Positions 18,560-28,356 of a stretch of 64,000 nucleotides of DNA are shown one piece after another. A program made the position numbers and the translations under genes. Under the pieces are notes generated by a model. It saw only the letters and a list, made by a program, of their open reading frames with translations, had not been told where the DNA came from and did not search any database. This DNA is from Liquorilactobacillus hordei DSM 19519 (GTDB taxonomy: Bacteria; Bacillota; Bacilli; Lactobacillales; Lactobacillaceae): NCBI RefSeq assembly GCF_019443985.1, contig NZ_CP049303.1, positions 1,674,001-1,738,000 of the forward strand. Reading direction: 5' to 3'. Each line of letters starts with the position of its first letter. The stretch's first letter is position 1.

Positions 18560-19704
18560 TAGTTTCCACCTTTGTTAATGATTATCACAAGCAAACCTTG
18601 ATCATAAGCAATTCCTATTTTTTTGGTTTTATTATCAATCAAATTATACCAGACATTTTTTTGTAATTCTGTATTCTCAAAAAAAGTTGTTGCGTTGTAA
18701 AAAGGAAAAATAATATACACCTCAGTATTTTTATTATCTAACCCACTATCCTGATACAATTTCTTCGAAAAGTTACTTGGATTTAAACTCAAGAAATTAT
18801 TTCGCCCAACATTCCCACTCGTAATATCTTTTAATAAATTAGCATAACTTTTCTTTAGATAATGTTTTGGATTCTTTTCTAATAGATTAATTATACTTTG
18901 GGCATTTTGTGTCAGCGAATCACCTATTGGTAATGTTGGATTTTCCACTACTATTCTTTTAGCATTAATCATCTGCATCAAATCATATGGAACCATAATA
19001 TCTAATTGATCCCAATTTGTTTCCCCCTGGTATTGTGAAGGAATTGGCGTTTGTGAAACAATCTGATAAATATTTTTTTTAAGAAGCATACCAGTATCTA
19101 AAAATTCCAGAGCTATTACTTTTTTAGAATCAGGTTGTAAGTAAGGTATTACATAACTTCCATTTTCAAAACCAATTAGGGGATGATTATTCAAATCATT
19201 TTCTGATAATTCAAACTGAAAATTCTCTTCACGATACGAAACTTCAAAATTTGCATATAAAGTTGACAATTTCAAGAGTTGTCTAATAGTCATGCCCACT
19301 TTTATTTTTGAATTGCTATCTGACATATCTCCAGCTAAAACTATCGAACATACCTTTTGTGTATATTGATCAATTCCAACCTTCAAATAATTAGATGAAT
19401 CAAGATTATAGAGTAACCATTTCACATTTATTGCACTATCCATAGTTTCTTGTGGTTGGCCAAACTTTTCTTCAAATTTATTAATGTCCATCCCAATATA
19501 ACTTGCAAACCCTTGTGTTTTAATACGCATTATTTTTGGTGTAGTCAACCTCGAACTTACTTTTTGTACTCTTTCAGTATTTCTTTGATGTTTATCCTTA
19601 GCATTTTTGTCACTATAAACAGCACTGCTGTACATGATAAACAACAAGAAGAGTAATACCAATATAAAATTTCGTATCGTTCTCAAGATAAATTTTATTT
19701 TCAT
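18559..19704 (-). CDS. Membrane-anchored CAP-associated-domain protein (YlbC-like)
   Basis: A 381-aa extracytoplasmic protein: transmembrane anchor about 8-28, then a region resembling the CAP-associated N-terminal domain (GMDINKFEEKFGQP, KVGIDQYTQKVCSIVLAG, about 70-205), then a C-terminal region whose last 40 residues (LQKNVWYNL, KKIGIAYDQG) recall the end of a CAP/SCP fold. The canonical CAP histidines and the GHRxN motif are not visible, so the C-terminal domain may be degenerate. It is in the position of Bacillus ylbC, two bases after pyc. Family placement is tentative. Confidence 0.65.
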   Translation of the reverse strand: MKIKFILRTIRNFILVLLFLLFIMYSSAVYSDKNAKDKHQRNTERVQKVSSRLTTPKIMRIKTQGFASYIGMDINKFEEKFGQPQETMDSAINVKWLLYNLDSSNYLKVGIDQYTQKVCSIVLAGDMSDSNSKIKVGMTIRQLLKLSTLYANFEVSYREENFQFELSENDLNNHPLIGFENGSYVIPYLQPDSKKVIALEFLDTGMLLKKNIYQIVSQTPIPSQYQGETNWDQLDIMVPYDLMQMINAKRIVVENPTLPIGDSLTQNAQSIINLLEKNPKHYLKKSYANLLKDITSGNVGRNNFLSLNPSNFSKKLYQDSGLDNKNTEVYIIFPFYNATTFFENTELQKNVWYNLIDNKTKKIGIAYDQGLLVIIINKGGN

Positions 19705-19706
19705 TT

Positions 19707-22700
19707 TTAGCCTTTTATGGGTTCTATTTCAACCAACAAATCTTGTGTTTCTAAAATATCTCCAGCCTTAACATAAATATGCGTTATTTTGCCATCTGTT
19801 GGTGCTTTGATCGTTGTCTCCATCTTCATCGCTTCGGTTACAATCAAAGGAACACCTTTCTTTACAACTTGCCCCTTTGAAACTAGTACACTTAAGACAG
19901 AGCCACTAAGAGTTGCCCCAATATGCTTTGGATTAGTTGGTTCAGCCTTCAAAATTTTCTTAATTTTGCCTTTTTTACTTTTGTCTTGTATCACAATTTG
20001 CTGATCCTGACCATTTACCACAAAGTATAGAATTCGCTTACCATCTTCATCCGCTTCACCAATTGAAGCTAGCTTAACAATCAAGGTTTGCCCTTTTCCT
20101 CGTTCAATGTGAACAGTTTCTTCCGTTCGCATTCCTTGATAGAACGTTGTCGTATCCAAAGGCGATAAATCTCCAAAGTTTTCTACCGCTTTTGTATAAT
20201 CAACAAACACATCTGGGTATAACAAATAACTCAATAATTCTTCTTCCGTAGGCAAATGCTTTAATTTTTCTCTTAATTCATTATTCTTCTTTGCGAAATC
20301 AATTGGCTCAGCTAAACTGCCAGGTCGGACTGTAATCGGTTTACGATCCTTTAGAACAACTTTTTGTAATTCTTTTGGAAATCCACCAACTGGTTGACCT
20401 AAGTCACCCGCAAAAAAGTTGACAACAGATTCTGGAAAATCCAAAGTCTTTCCACGTTCAAAAATATTCTCTGAATCTAATTTGTTTTGAATCATAAATA
20501 TTGCAAAATCTCCAACAACCTTTGAACTCGGTGTTACTTTTACAATATCACCTAACAACGCATTAACTTCTTTATAAGTTTTCTTAACTTCTTCAAAGTC
20601 TTTAATTCCTAAAGCTTTTGCCTGCTGTTGTAGATTTGAATATTGCCCACCTGGCATTTCTGTTTCATAAATATCTGTTTGTGGTGCTGTGATTCCGTTC
20701 ATGAAATCTTGATAAAAAGGCTTAACGCCTAACCAGTAGCGATTAATCTTCTCAACATTTTCAATATTAAGCTCAGGCTGTCGCTTATTTCCCGCCAACG
20801 CATAATACAAACTGCTCATACTTGGCTGACTTGTCGTTCCTGAAAGCGCACTTGCAGCAACATCTACAATATCAACTCCGGCTTTTGTAGCCTGCAAGTA
20901 TGTTGCTATCCCATTTCCAGTTGTATCATGCGTGTGCAAATGGATTGGAACATCTAAGTCTTCCTTCAATGTTGAAATCAATTCATAGGCTGCCTGTGGT
21001 TTAAGTAACCCAGCCATATCTTTAATTCCGATTATCTGTGAGCCCGCAGATACTAAATCTTTTGCCAATGTCCGATAATACTGTAAATCATATTTATGTT
21101 CTGCTGGATTTAAGACATCACCTGTATAACACATTGTTCCTTCGGCAATTTTGCCAGTGTCTCGAACAAACTGAATACTCTTTTCCATCTGTGTTACCCA
21201 ATTTAAACTATCAAAAATACGAAAAACATCGATTCCGTCTGTAGCACTCTTTTTAATAAAACGTTGCAACACATTATCTGGATAGTTTTTGTACCCAACG
21301 GCATTAGAACCCCTAAACAACATTTGTAATAAAGTATTTGGCATCACCTTACGAATTTTTTTAAGTCTTTCCCATGGGTCTTCATCCAAGAAACGATAAG
21401 CAACATCAAAGGTCGCTCCGCCCCAGACTTCTGCAGAAAATACATTAGGTAGTGCATTATCAAATGCTCTTGCAACTGGCATCATATCTTTTGTCCGCAT
21501 TCTCGTTGCAAAAAGGCTTTGATGTGCATCACGCATCGAGGTATCCGTCAACAATAATTTATTCTGTTGTCTTACCCAACTCATTGCTTCAGTTGCACCT
21601 TCATTGTCCAACACAGTTTTTGCATTTTTATGTTTGCTAGCAGCATCAAAATCATCTGTGATTTGAATTTTAGGAACAAAAATCTTTTCATGTCTTTCAG
21701 TACCTGGAAAACCATTGACCGTAATATCCGCAATATACTTTAATAATTGATTTGGTGTATTTTTAGGATGCGTCAAATGGAACAACTCGGGAGTTGAATC
21801 AATAAATGTTGTATGTGCTTTTCCAGAAATGAAATCTGGATGATTAATCACATTGCGCATAAAAGGAATATTAGTTTTAATACCTCTGATCCTAAATTCA
21901 TCTAAGACACGATTCATCTTCAAAACTGCACCGTTAAAGGTTCGCGCCTGAACACAAGCCTTAACTAACAATGAGTCAAAGTAAGGACTAATTACAGCGC
22001 CGGCATAGGCATTGCCACCATCCAAGCGCACTCCAAAACCACCTGGAGAACGGTAAGTTTCGATCTTACCTGTATCAGGCATAAAGTTATTCTCGGGATC
22101 TTCAGTCGTTACTCTGCACTGAATAGCGTGTCCGTGAAAATTTAATTTATCTTGTCTTGGAATTTCCAAATCGTTAAACAGATCTGCACCTGCAGCAATT
22201 AAAATTTGTGACTGAACGATATCAATACCTGTTATCATCTCAGTGATTGTATGTTCAACTTGGACACGTGGATTGACCTCAATAAAATAAAAGTCTGTAG
22301 CAGTAACTAAAAACTCAACAGTCCCTGCATTTTGATAATGCACGCTCTTCATCAAAGAAACAGCTGCTTCACAAATTTCTAATCTACGTTCATTACTTAA
22401 CGAACTTGGTGCTACTTCAATGACTTTTTGATGCCTTCTTTGGACCGAGCAATCACGTTCAAACAAGTGAACAACATTTCCGTGCTGATCAGCCAAAACT
22501 TGAACCTCAATATGTTTAGGATTCTTTAAATATTTTTCAATATATAACTCTTCATCCCCAAATGATTGCTTTGCTTCACTCTGTGCTCTGCTAAAACTTT
22601 CCTTAATTTCTGATTCATCATTTATAATTCTCATTCCACGTCCACCGCCGCCTAAAGCAGCTTTAACCATAATAGGATATCCGTGCTTCTTGGTGAACTC

Positions 22701-23135
22701 TTGAACTTCTTCTAAACTATAAACTGGTCCATCACTACCTGGAATTGTCTGTAACCCAGCATCGTGTGCAGCCTTTTTGGCTTTAACCTTGTCTCCAAAA
22801 ATTGCCAATTGCTCCTTAGTAGGACCAATGAATATTATGCCTGCCTCTTCACATTTTTGTGCAAAAGTCTCATTCTCAGCCAAAAAACCATACCCAGGAT
22901 GAACTGCATCCGCACCTGTTTCTTTTGCAACTCTGATAATATCATCTATATCTAAATAAGCTTCAATTGGTTTTTTACCCGCACCAATTTGGTAAGCTTC
23001 ATCTGCCTTAAATCGATGAACAGAAAACTCATCTTCTTTAGCATATACAGCAACAGTTTTCATCTTAAGTTCTTGACATGCACGAATTATCCGAATTGCA
23101 ATTTCGCCACGGTTTGCAATTAATATTTTTTTCAT
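19707..23135 (-). CDS. pyc: Pyruvate carboxylase
   Basis: Biotin enzyme that carboxylates pyruvate to oxaloacetate, giving aspartate for the DAP route in an organism without a full TCA cycle. The 1142 aa read in order: biotin carboxylase (1-455; GGGGRGMR ATP loop, EVNPRVQVEHTITE), carboxyltransferase (about 520-800; DTSMRDAHQSLFATR), tetramerisation region, and BCCP with the biotinylation site EAMKMET near the C-terminus. The ATG at 23135 (MKKILIANRGE) fits the family; the upstream in-frame extension is not conserved. It follows ftsW by about 70 bp. Confidence 0.97.
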   Translation of the reverse strand: MKKILIANRGEIAIRIIRACQELKMKTVAVYAKEDEFSVHRFKADEAYQIGAGKKPIEAYLDIDDIIRVAKETGADAVHPGYGFLAENETFAQKCEEAGIIFIGPTKEQLAIFGDKVKAKKAAHDAGLQTIPGSDGPVYSLEEVQEFTKKHGYPIMVKAALGGGGRGMRIINDESEIKESFSRAQSEAKQSFGDEELYIEKYLKNPKHIEVQVLADQHGNVVHLFERDCSVQRRHQKVIEVAPSSLSNERRLEICEAAVSLMKSVHYQNAGTVEFLVTATDFYFIEVNPRVQVEHTITEMITGIDIVQSQILIAAGADLFNDLEIPRQDKLNFHGHAIQCRVTTEDPENNFMPDTGKIETYRSPGGFGVRLDGGNAYAGAVISPYFDSLLVKACVQARTFNGAVLKMNRVLDEFRIRGIKTNIPFMRNVINHPDFISGKAHTTFIDSTPELFHLTHPKNTPNQLLKYIADITVNGFPGTERHEKIFVPKIQITDDFDAASKHKNAKTVLDNEGATEAMSWVRQQNKLLLTDTSMRDAHQSLFATRMRTKDMMPVARAFDNALPNVFSAEVWGGATFDVAYRFLDEDPWERLKKIRKVMPNTLLQMLFRGSNAVGYKNYPDNVLQRFIKKSATDGIDVFRIFDSLNWVTQMEKSIQFVRDTGKIAEGTMCYTGDVLNPAEHKYDLQYYRTLAKDLVSAGSQIIGIKDMAGLLKPQAAYELISTLKEDLDVPIHLHTHDTTGNGIATYLQATKAGVDIVDVAASALSGTTSQPSMSSLYYALAGNKRQPELNIENVEKINRYWLGVKPFYQDFMNGITAPQTDIYETEMPGGQYSNLQQQAKALGIKDFEEVKKTYKEVNALLGDIVKVTPSSKVVGDFAIFMIQNKLDSENIFERGKTLDFPESVVNFFAGDLGQPVGGFPKELQKVVLKDRKPITVRPGSLAEPIDFAKKNNELREKLKHLPTEEELLSYLLYPDVFVDYTKAVENFGDLSPLDTTTFYQGMRTEETVHIERGKGQTLIVKLASIGEADEDGKRILYFVVNGQDQQIVIQDKSKKGKIKKILKAEPTNPKHIGATLSGSVLSVLVSKGQVVKKGVPLIVTEAMKMETTIKAPTDGKITHIYVKAGDILETQDLLVEIEPIKG

Positions 23136-23208
23136 TAGAATCCCACTTTCTTGAATTGAATAATGAATCTCTGAGATCACAAAAAATGCTATTAATAAAT
23201 TAGACCTT

Positions 23209-24369
23209 TTATTTTCGATTTTTCTTTTGATTAATCGAAATATTTATTACTATTCCTAATGCAAGTGATAAAACAATCATACTTGAACCACCATAAGATA
23301 CGAATGGAAAAGTAACCCCTGTAATTGGCAATAATCCATTAACTGCACCAATATTAAACAAGGTTTCAACTCCCATGAAGGTTCCAATTCCATAACAAAT
23401 CATCGTTTCATATGAACTATTTGCCCTAATTCCAATTAGGAAAATCCGCAAAATAATCCAAGTAATCAAAAGTAAAACAACCATAACACCTATTGCTCCA
23501 AGCTCTTCACTAATAATTGCTATAATAAAATCTGTATATGGTTCAGGTAGGTAACCCCTTTTTTGAACACTATTACCAAGCCCTACTCCAAATAAGCCTC
23601 CATTACTTATTGCATAATAAGAATTAATTAATTGCTGTCCACTCGTTGAGGAAACCTTAAAGGGATTATAAAATGCGGTTAATCTAGCATACATATACTC
23701 GATTTTTGTTCCTTTTAAGGGAGCTGGATCCCAAAAACGTAAAAGTTGAACCACAACTATTATTGAGCCCAAAATTCCTGACAAGTAAAGTAATGACTTG
23801 CGATAATCTCTGCCACTTGCAAAATACATTAACAAAACAATAAAGGCATTGATTGAAAAGCCACCCAAATCAGGTTCTATCAAAACGAGACACAGCAAGA
23901 TGACAACTAAAACAGCTGGCTTTCGACTAGGCTTGATATTCAGAGTACTTACTGAGTACTCACGATTAGACACAAGTTGTGCCATAAATAATACTAAATA
24001 TAATTTACAAAGCTCTGCTGGTTGAAAACTAAACAATTTTAAGTTAATCCAGCCATTAGCGCCATTAACTGCAGTTGTAAAAAATTTGGCATACAGCAGC
24101 AAGATTACCAGCGCAAAAAAACCAATCATTATAAAGTTACGGTGAGCTAACTTCTTAGTTGGAATCATTATTGAAAAGAAAATGCAACCTAAACCCATCA
24201 CCACATAAATTAGTTGTTTCATTAGGTACGTATTAGTAGACGCACCAGCATACGAGAGATTTATTGAACTGGCAGAATACACCATAACTGCACCAATACA
24301 ACACAAAACTATGTAAGGTACAAATAAATAAAAATCAAAATACCTCATCTTATCTCTAAATTTTCTCAT
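23209..24369 (-). CDS. ftsW: Peptidoglycan glycosyltransferase FtsW
   Basis: SEDS-family polymerase that works with the septal transpeptidase; 386 aa with about ten membrane segments. Diagnostic stretches are VMVYSASS, FQPAELCKL and GVTFPFVSYGGSSM. It is assigned to FtsW rather than RodA because of the ylaN-ftsW-pyc order seen in Bacillus; the dcw cluster itself (42-60 kb) has no SEDS gene. It lies 12 nt after ylaN. The ribosome binding site before its ATG is weak (AGGATCT), suggesting translation coupled to ylaN. Confidence 0.92.
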   Translation of the reverse strand: MRKFRDKMRYFDFYLFVPYIVLCCIGAVMVYSASSINLSYAGASTNTYLMKQLIYVVMGLGCIFFSIMIPTKKLAHRNFIMIGFFALVILLLYAKFFTTAVNGANGWINLKLFSFQPAELCKLYLVLFMAQLVSNREYSVSTLNIKPSRKPAVLVVILLCLVLIEPDLGGFSINAFIVLLMYFASGRDYRKSLLYLSGILGSIIVVVQLLRFWDPAPLKGTKIEYMYARLTAFYNPFKVSSTSGQQLINSYYAISNGGLFGVGLGNSVQKRGYLPEPYTDFIIAIISEELGAIGVMVVLLLITWIILRIFLIGIRANSSYETMICYGIGTFMGVETLFNIGAVNGLLPITGVTFPFVSYGGSSMIVLSLALGIVINISINQKKNRK

Positions 24370-24381
24370 GACATTCAGATC

Positions 24382-24657
24382 CTATTCATCCTCTCCCACT
24401 GAAACATAAATGCTTGAAAGTAGATGTTCTAAATCCTGAATCATTTGTTGAGCTTCATTCAGAGTGATCAAGCCACAGCGTTCAGCTAAATGAACTTCTT
24501 TTGAAAATCCAAAAAGTTGTGTATCTGCGACTTCTTCAAAAGCAGGGCACTGAGACAAGCACAACAAATTTCGTTGTTTATCTAGTAACACCCGAATTTT
24601 CTCAGAATCAGCTTGCAGAATTTTCAGCATTTCCTGTCTCGTTACAATTTCCTGCAA
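24382..24657 (-). CDS. ylaN: YlaN family protein (DUF1507), TTG start
   Basis: A 91-aa helical protein with the family hallmarks (DSEKIRVLLDKQRNLLCLSQCPAFEEV). Bacillus and Staphylococcus YlaN binds iron and acts on Fur, and the gene is essential or conditionally essential; whether that holds here is inference. The start is a TTG with AAGGGGG eight bases upstream. It is the first gene of the ylaN-ftsW-pyc-ylbC-ylbG-rsmD-coaD-ylbL-DUF1304 operon, which has no internal gap above about 75 bp. Confidence 0.9.
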   Translation of the reverse strand: MQEIVTRQEMLKILQADSEKIRVLLDKQRNLLCLSQCPAFEEVADTQLFGFSKEVHLAERCGLITLNEAQQMIQDLEHLLSSIYVSVGEDE

Positions 24658-24687
24658 TATTGCTGCCCCCTTCCTAAATATAGGGTA

Positions 24688-24716
24688 ATTATAGCATACT
24701 AGTTTTTTTCTTGAAA
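24688..24716 (-). promoter_or_regulatory. ylaN operon promoter
   Basis: Minus strand -35 TTTCAA (24711-24716), 17-bp spacer, extended -10 TGCTATAAT (TATAAT at 24688-24693). Confidence 0.65.
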
Positions 24717-24921
24717 TATACTGGCAGAACTAAGTGTTAAATTGGACTCTGCCTCTGTGTTTTATTATGTAACCAAAATTCGTATTTTTCAATTAATTTA
24801 TATCAAAAACATCATTATTTGCTTTGTTTTACGAACTCTATTATTTTATTAGAGACATTTATGAAATAAAAAGAAACATTCTTCATTATTTATTTTGCTA
24901 AAGGTCCAACATATCAACCCA

Positions 24922-25095
24922 TAATAAATAGCGAGGCTAAATCAAAATTAACTTTTGATCCAGCCTCGCTATTTATTACGAATGAATGTATTTTATAAAT
25001 CAAAATTCTCTGTCTAACTTTGAATTACTCATAGCAAAACAATCACTATGTTCGTAATTTTAAGTTGATACTCAAAATTCTAACCCTGATTACAT
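24922..25095 (+). repeat. Interspersed hairpin/foldback repeat, copy B
   Basis: Lies in a 455-bp gene-free interval between ylaN and typA. A perfect 17-bp outer stem (24922-24938 with 24962-24978) encloses TCAAAATTAACTTTTGA; the body then contains TTCATAAATC-like sequence and a second foldback with CATAGC/GCTATG and AATTAC/GTAATT arms (about 25025-25062). In reverse orientation the body matches copy A over roughly 110 bp. The 3' end is adjacent to the typA stop. The left half of the interval (24720-24920) holds a diverged hairpin (GGCAGA/TCTGCC, 24723-24752) and otherwise nothing recognisable. Confidence 0.78.
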
Positions 25096-25112
25096 TCTCA
25101 TCCGTTATTTAA

Positions 25113-26960
25113 TTAATCTTTGCGTGTAGCAATTTTCTTTTGTTTTGCAGCCTTTTCACGGGCATTGGTTTCAAGAATTCTTTTACGCAAACGAATATTT
25201 TCAGGAGTAATCTCTAATAATTCATCTTCATTCAAGAATTCAAGTGATTCTTCTAACGTAAAATGAGTTGGTTTCTTAATCGACGCAGTTTGATCTTTAT
25301 TAGAAGAACGAACATTAGTCATATTCTTACCCTTTGTAACGTTAACAGAAATATCGCGTTCACGTGAACTAGCACCAACAATCATGCCTTCATAGATTTC
25401 AGTTCCTGGATCAACGAAAATCGTTCCACGATCTTCAACACCCATGACAGCATATGTTGTAACTTTGCCACGGTTAATTGATACCAAAGCACCATTACGA
25501 CGACCAGGTTCCCAGTTACGGATAACAGGCTTGTATTCTGAGAAAGTATGGTTAAAAATACCATAACCACGTGTCATGGAAAGAAATTGTGAATCGTAAC
25601 CAATTAATCCACGGGTAGGAGCAGAGAATGTTAAACGTGTCTGTCCATTTGCATTTGTTTCCATATTAACCATTTCGCCCTTACGTTGAGCCAATGAATC
25701 AATAACCGCACCAGAATATTCATCAGGTGTATCAATAATAACATTTTCGTATGGTTCACATGTTTGACCATCAAAATCACGATAAATAACTTGTGGTCTT
25801 GAAACCGCGAGTTCAAACCCTTCACGACGCAATGTCTCAATTAAAATTGAGAGATGAAGTTCCCCACGTCCCGAAACAACCCAAGCATCTGGTGAATCAG
25901 TATCCTCAACGCGTAAAGAAACATCCGTATGCAATTGCATTTTGAGACGATCTTCTAACTTACGAGCAGTAACTGAATCTCCTTCATTACCAACAAATGG
26001 AGAATCGTTAGTTCTGAAAGTCATCTGCAAAGTAGGAGGATCAATACGTAAAACAGGTAATGCTTCTGGTGCATCTACTGGGCAAACTGTTTCACCAACG
26101 AAAATATCTTCCATTCCAGAAATTGCTATTAAGTCCCCTGCTTGCGCATTTTCAATCTCTAAACGTTTTAACCCGAAGAAACCAAAGAGCTTAGTAACAC
26201 GGAAGTTCTTCTTTGAGCCATCAAGTTTCAAAACAGTAACTTGATCTCCGACCTTAATTTTCCCACGAAATACACGTCCAATTCCGATACGTCCAACAAA
26301 TTCATTATAGTCAAGCATTGAAACTTGGAATTGTAATGGTTCATCAGAATTATCAACTGGAGCAGGAATTGTTTCGATAATTGAATTGAAAATTGGGTCC
26401 ATCGTATGTTCTTGTGTTGCCACATCTGAATCCAATGACGATGTTCCGTTAACAGCAGAAGCATAGATAACAGGAAATTCTAGTTGATCTTCTTCAGCAC
26501 CCAATTCAATAAATAAATCTAAGACTTCATCCACAACTTCTTCGGGACGAGCACCAGGGCGATCGATTTTATTAATAACAACAATTGGTGTTAAATGCTG
26601 TTCCAATGCTTTTTTCAAAACGAAACGTGTCTGAGGCATTGTACCTTCAAACGCATCAACAATCAGCAACACACCATCAACCATTTTCATGATACGTTCA
26701 ACTTCACCACCAAAATCGGCATGTCCTGGTGTATCTAAAATGTTAATTTGTTTGCCATTATATTTAACAGCTGTGTTCTTAGAGAGGATTGTGATTCCAC
26801 GTTCCTTTTCAATTGCATTTGAATCAAGAGCACGATCATCAATTTCAGTATGTTCATCTAAAGTATCCGATTGTTTCAATAACTCATTAACCAAAGTTGT
26901 TTTACCATGGTCAACATGGGCAATAATAGCAACGTTACGGATATCATCACGTGTTTTCAA
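25113..26960 (-). CDS. typA: Translational GTPase TypA/BipA (TTG start)
   Basis: Ribosome-binding GTPase of the EF-G family involved in 50S assembly and stress or cold growth. G1 [10 protein letters not shown]3 DTPGHADFGGEVERI and G4 NKIDRPGARPEEV are intact, with EF-G-like domains and a BipA-specific C-terminal region rich in lysine and arginine. 615 aa is the family length. The start is a TTG (MKTRDD) with AAGGGAAG upstream. It is an apparently monocistronic gene, and the region after its stop is filled by repeat copy B. Confidence 0.96.
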   Translation of the reverse strand: MKTRDDIRNVAIIAHVDHGKTTLVNELLKQSDTLDEHTEIDDRALDSNAIEKERGITILSKNTAVKYNGKQINILDTPGHADFGGEVERIMKMVDGVLLIVDAFEGTMPQTRFVLKKALEQHLTPIVVINKIDRPGARPEEVVDEVLDLFIELGAEEDQLEFPVIYASAVNGTSSLDSDVATQEHTMDPIFNSIIETIPAPVDNSDEPLQFQVSMLDYNEFVGRIGIGRVFRGKIKVGDQVTVLKLDGSKKNFRVTKLFGFFGLKRLEIENAQAGDLIAISGMEDIFVGETVCPVDAPEALPVLRIDPPTLQMTFRTNDSPFVGNEGDSVTARKLEDRLKMQLHTDVSLRVEDTDSPDAWVVSGRGELHLSILIETLRREGFELAVSRPQVIYRDFDGQTCEPYENVIIDTPDEYSGAVIDSLAQRKGEMVNMETNANGQTRLTFSAPTRGLIGYDSQFLSMTRGYGIFNHTFSEYKPVIRNWEPGRRNGALVSINRGKVTTYAVMGVEDRGTIFVDPGTEIYEGMIVGASSRERDISVNVTKGKNMTNVRSSNKDQTASIKKPTHFTLEESLEFLNEDELLEITPENIRLRKRILETNAREKAAKQKKIATRKD

Positions 26961-27079
26961 ATTTTTTTCTTCCCTTCAAATTTATATCTCTGTTTACAAA
27001 TTACTTACTCATTACTTACTAGCATCTTTAGGTCAAGGCAAATGAAAATAAGTAAAAACAAATTTTCATTGTTTAGCAT

Positions 27080-27104
27080 AAAAAAACTGTGACCTCAGTC
27101 ACAG
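27080..27104 (-). terminator. Terminator of the yktA / inositol phosphatase unit
   Basis: Minus strand CTGTGACtgaGGTCACAG-type 7-bp stem (27087-27104) followed by seven T, 11 bp after the stop codon. Confidence 0.88.
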
Positions 27105-27115
27105 CCCATGACCAG

Positions 27116-27895
27116 CTAACTTTTTTTGGTAAGTTTTGCTATGTCCTTTTGAGCATTCTTTGTAGCTACTAGTACATCACTAGATACTAGCATATTTAAG
27201 GGGGTTCCGTCAATCTTTTTCATACTTAATCCAAGAGTCTCTGCTAAAACTCTCCCAGCTGCAAAATCCCATGGTCTTAAATAAGATACATACCCAACAC
27301 ATTTTCCCTCAATCACATGTATAATCTGAATTCCTGCACTCCCATACATTCGTGTACCGCTACTTGCTAAAGCAACTGCTTGTAAGTTGCAAAAGTTATG
27401 AATAAGGTATGGTGCTCCAATTCCAATTAGTCCATCCCTTAAAACAGTATTACTGGGGTCCTTCATTTTCTCGTTATTGCAAAATACACCCACGTCAGGG
27501 CCACCCCAATATAATTTATCCCCAACAACATCGTAAATATACCCTCTTACGCCCTTGCCATTTTCATAAATTGCTAACATACTAGCAAAATGACAATGTT
27601 GCTTGACAAAATTCATTGTTCCATCAATTGGGTCAATAAACCATGTCATTCCATTCATATTCAGATCACCTTGTGTAAAAGATTCTTCACCGATGATATT
27701 AGCTTCAGGAAACAACAAGCGGATGTTTTTGCTATAAATTTTTTCAATTTCTTTGTCGATATTTGTAACTAAATCATTTCTTCCACTTTTAGTCCACACG
27801 TCTAAATCCTTATTAAAAGCTGCTAGTATTTTGTTTCGAGCATCATGCATCCAGCCCCTAACAACTATATCCAGATATTCAAGTGATTCCATCAC
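27116..27895 (-). CDS. Inositol monophosphatase family protein
   Basis: Mg-dependent phosphatase of the IMPase/SuhB/CysQ superfamily, 259 aa. Metal-binding motifs are GEES (about 68-71), DPIDGTMNF (about 88-96) and RPWDFAAG (about 204-211). Substrate is not determined by sequence; Bacillus YktC is the positional equivalent. The start is a GTG or the next-codon ATG, both behind AGGAGG. It follows yktA by 11 nt and the two form an operon. Confidence 0.92.
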   Translation of the reverse strand: MMESLEYLDIVVRGWMHDARNKILAAFNKDLDVWTKSGRNDLVTNIDKEIEKIYSKNIRLLFPEANIIGEESFTQGDLNMNGMTWFIDPIDGTMNFVKQHCHFASMLAIYENGKGVRGYIYDVVGDKLYWGGPDVGVFCNNEKMKDPSNTVLRDGLIGIGAPYLIHNFCNLQAVALASSGTRMYGSAGIQIIHVIEGKCVGYVSYLRPWDFAAGRVLAETLGLSMKKIDGTPLNMLVSSDVLVATKNAQKDIAKLTKKS

Positions 27896-27906
27896 CTCAA
27901 AACCTC

Positions 27907-28200
27907 CTACCTAGCAACAACATCAAGATGTAAAAATTTTTTATTATTACTTAGGACAAACTTAGTTGCTTGATATATACTCATTCCAGTTTCATCACAA
28001 AAAGCGCGATCAATTTTTTTTTGATTCATTTTCATAGGAACAGCTTTTTGATAAGCTTGATATTTTTTCAAAAAATCTTCACGTTCAACCTTAGCAGTAT
28101 ATAGCTTTTCAACTATTTGATAAAAATCTGTTACTGCAACAATTTCATTTGTACTCCACTCAGGTAATAAAGGGTATTCAAAATTATTTGGTATTTGCAT
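27907..28200 (-). CDS. UPF0223 family protein (YktA)
   Basis: A 97-aa cytosolic protein of the UPF0223 family ([27 protein letters not shown] helical C-terminus). Its function is unknown. It is paired with the IMPase-family gene as yktA-yktC are in Bacillus. A -10 TATAAT lies about 35 bp upstream of the ATG on the minus strand, without a convincing -35. Confidence 0.88.
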   Translation of the reverse strand: MQIPNNFEYPLLPEWSTNEIVAVTDFYQIVEKLYTAKVEREDFLKKYQAYQKAVPMKMNQKKIDRAFCDETGMSIYQATKFVLSNNKKFLHLDVVAR

Positions 28201-28356
28201 AATAAATGTATCCTTCCATTAGTCTATATCCTCTTTACATTATACACATACATCGAACTTAAAAATATATATACACAACTTTTAGCAAAAGTGTTTCATT
28301 ATCAGTTTCAAATAAGCTATAATAGAAGGCGATTAGAAAAAACGGAGGCTTTTATT

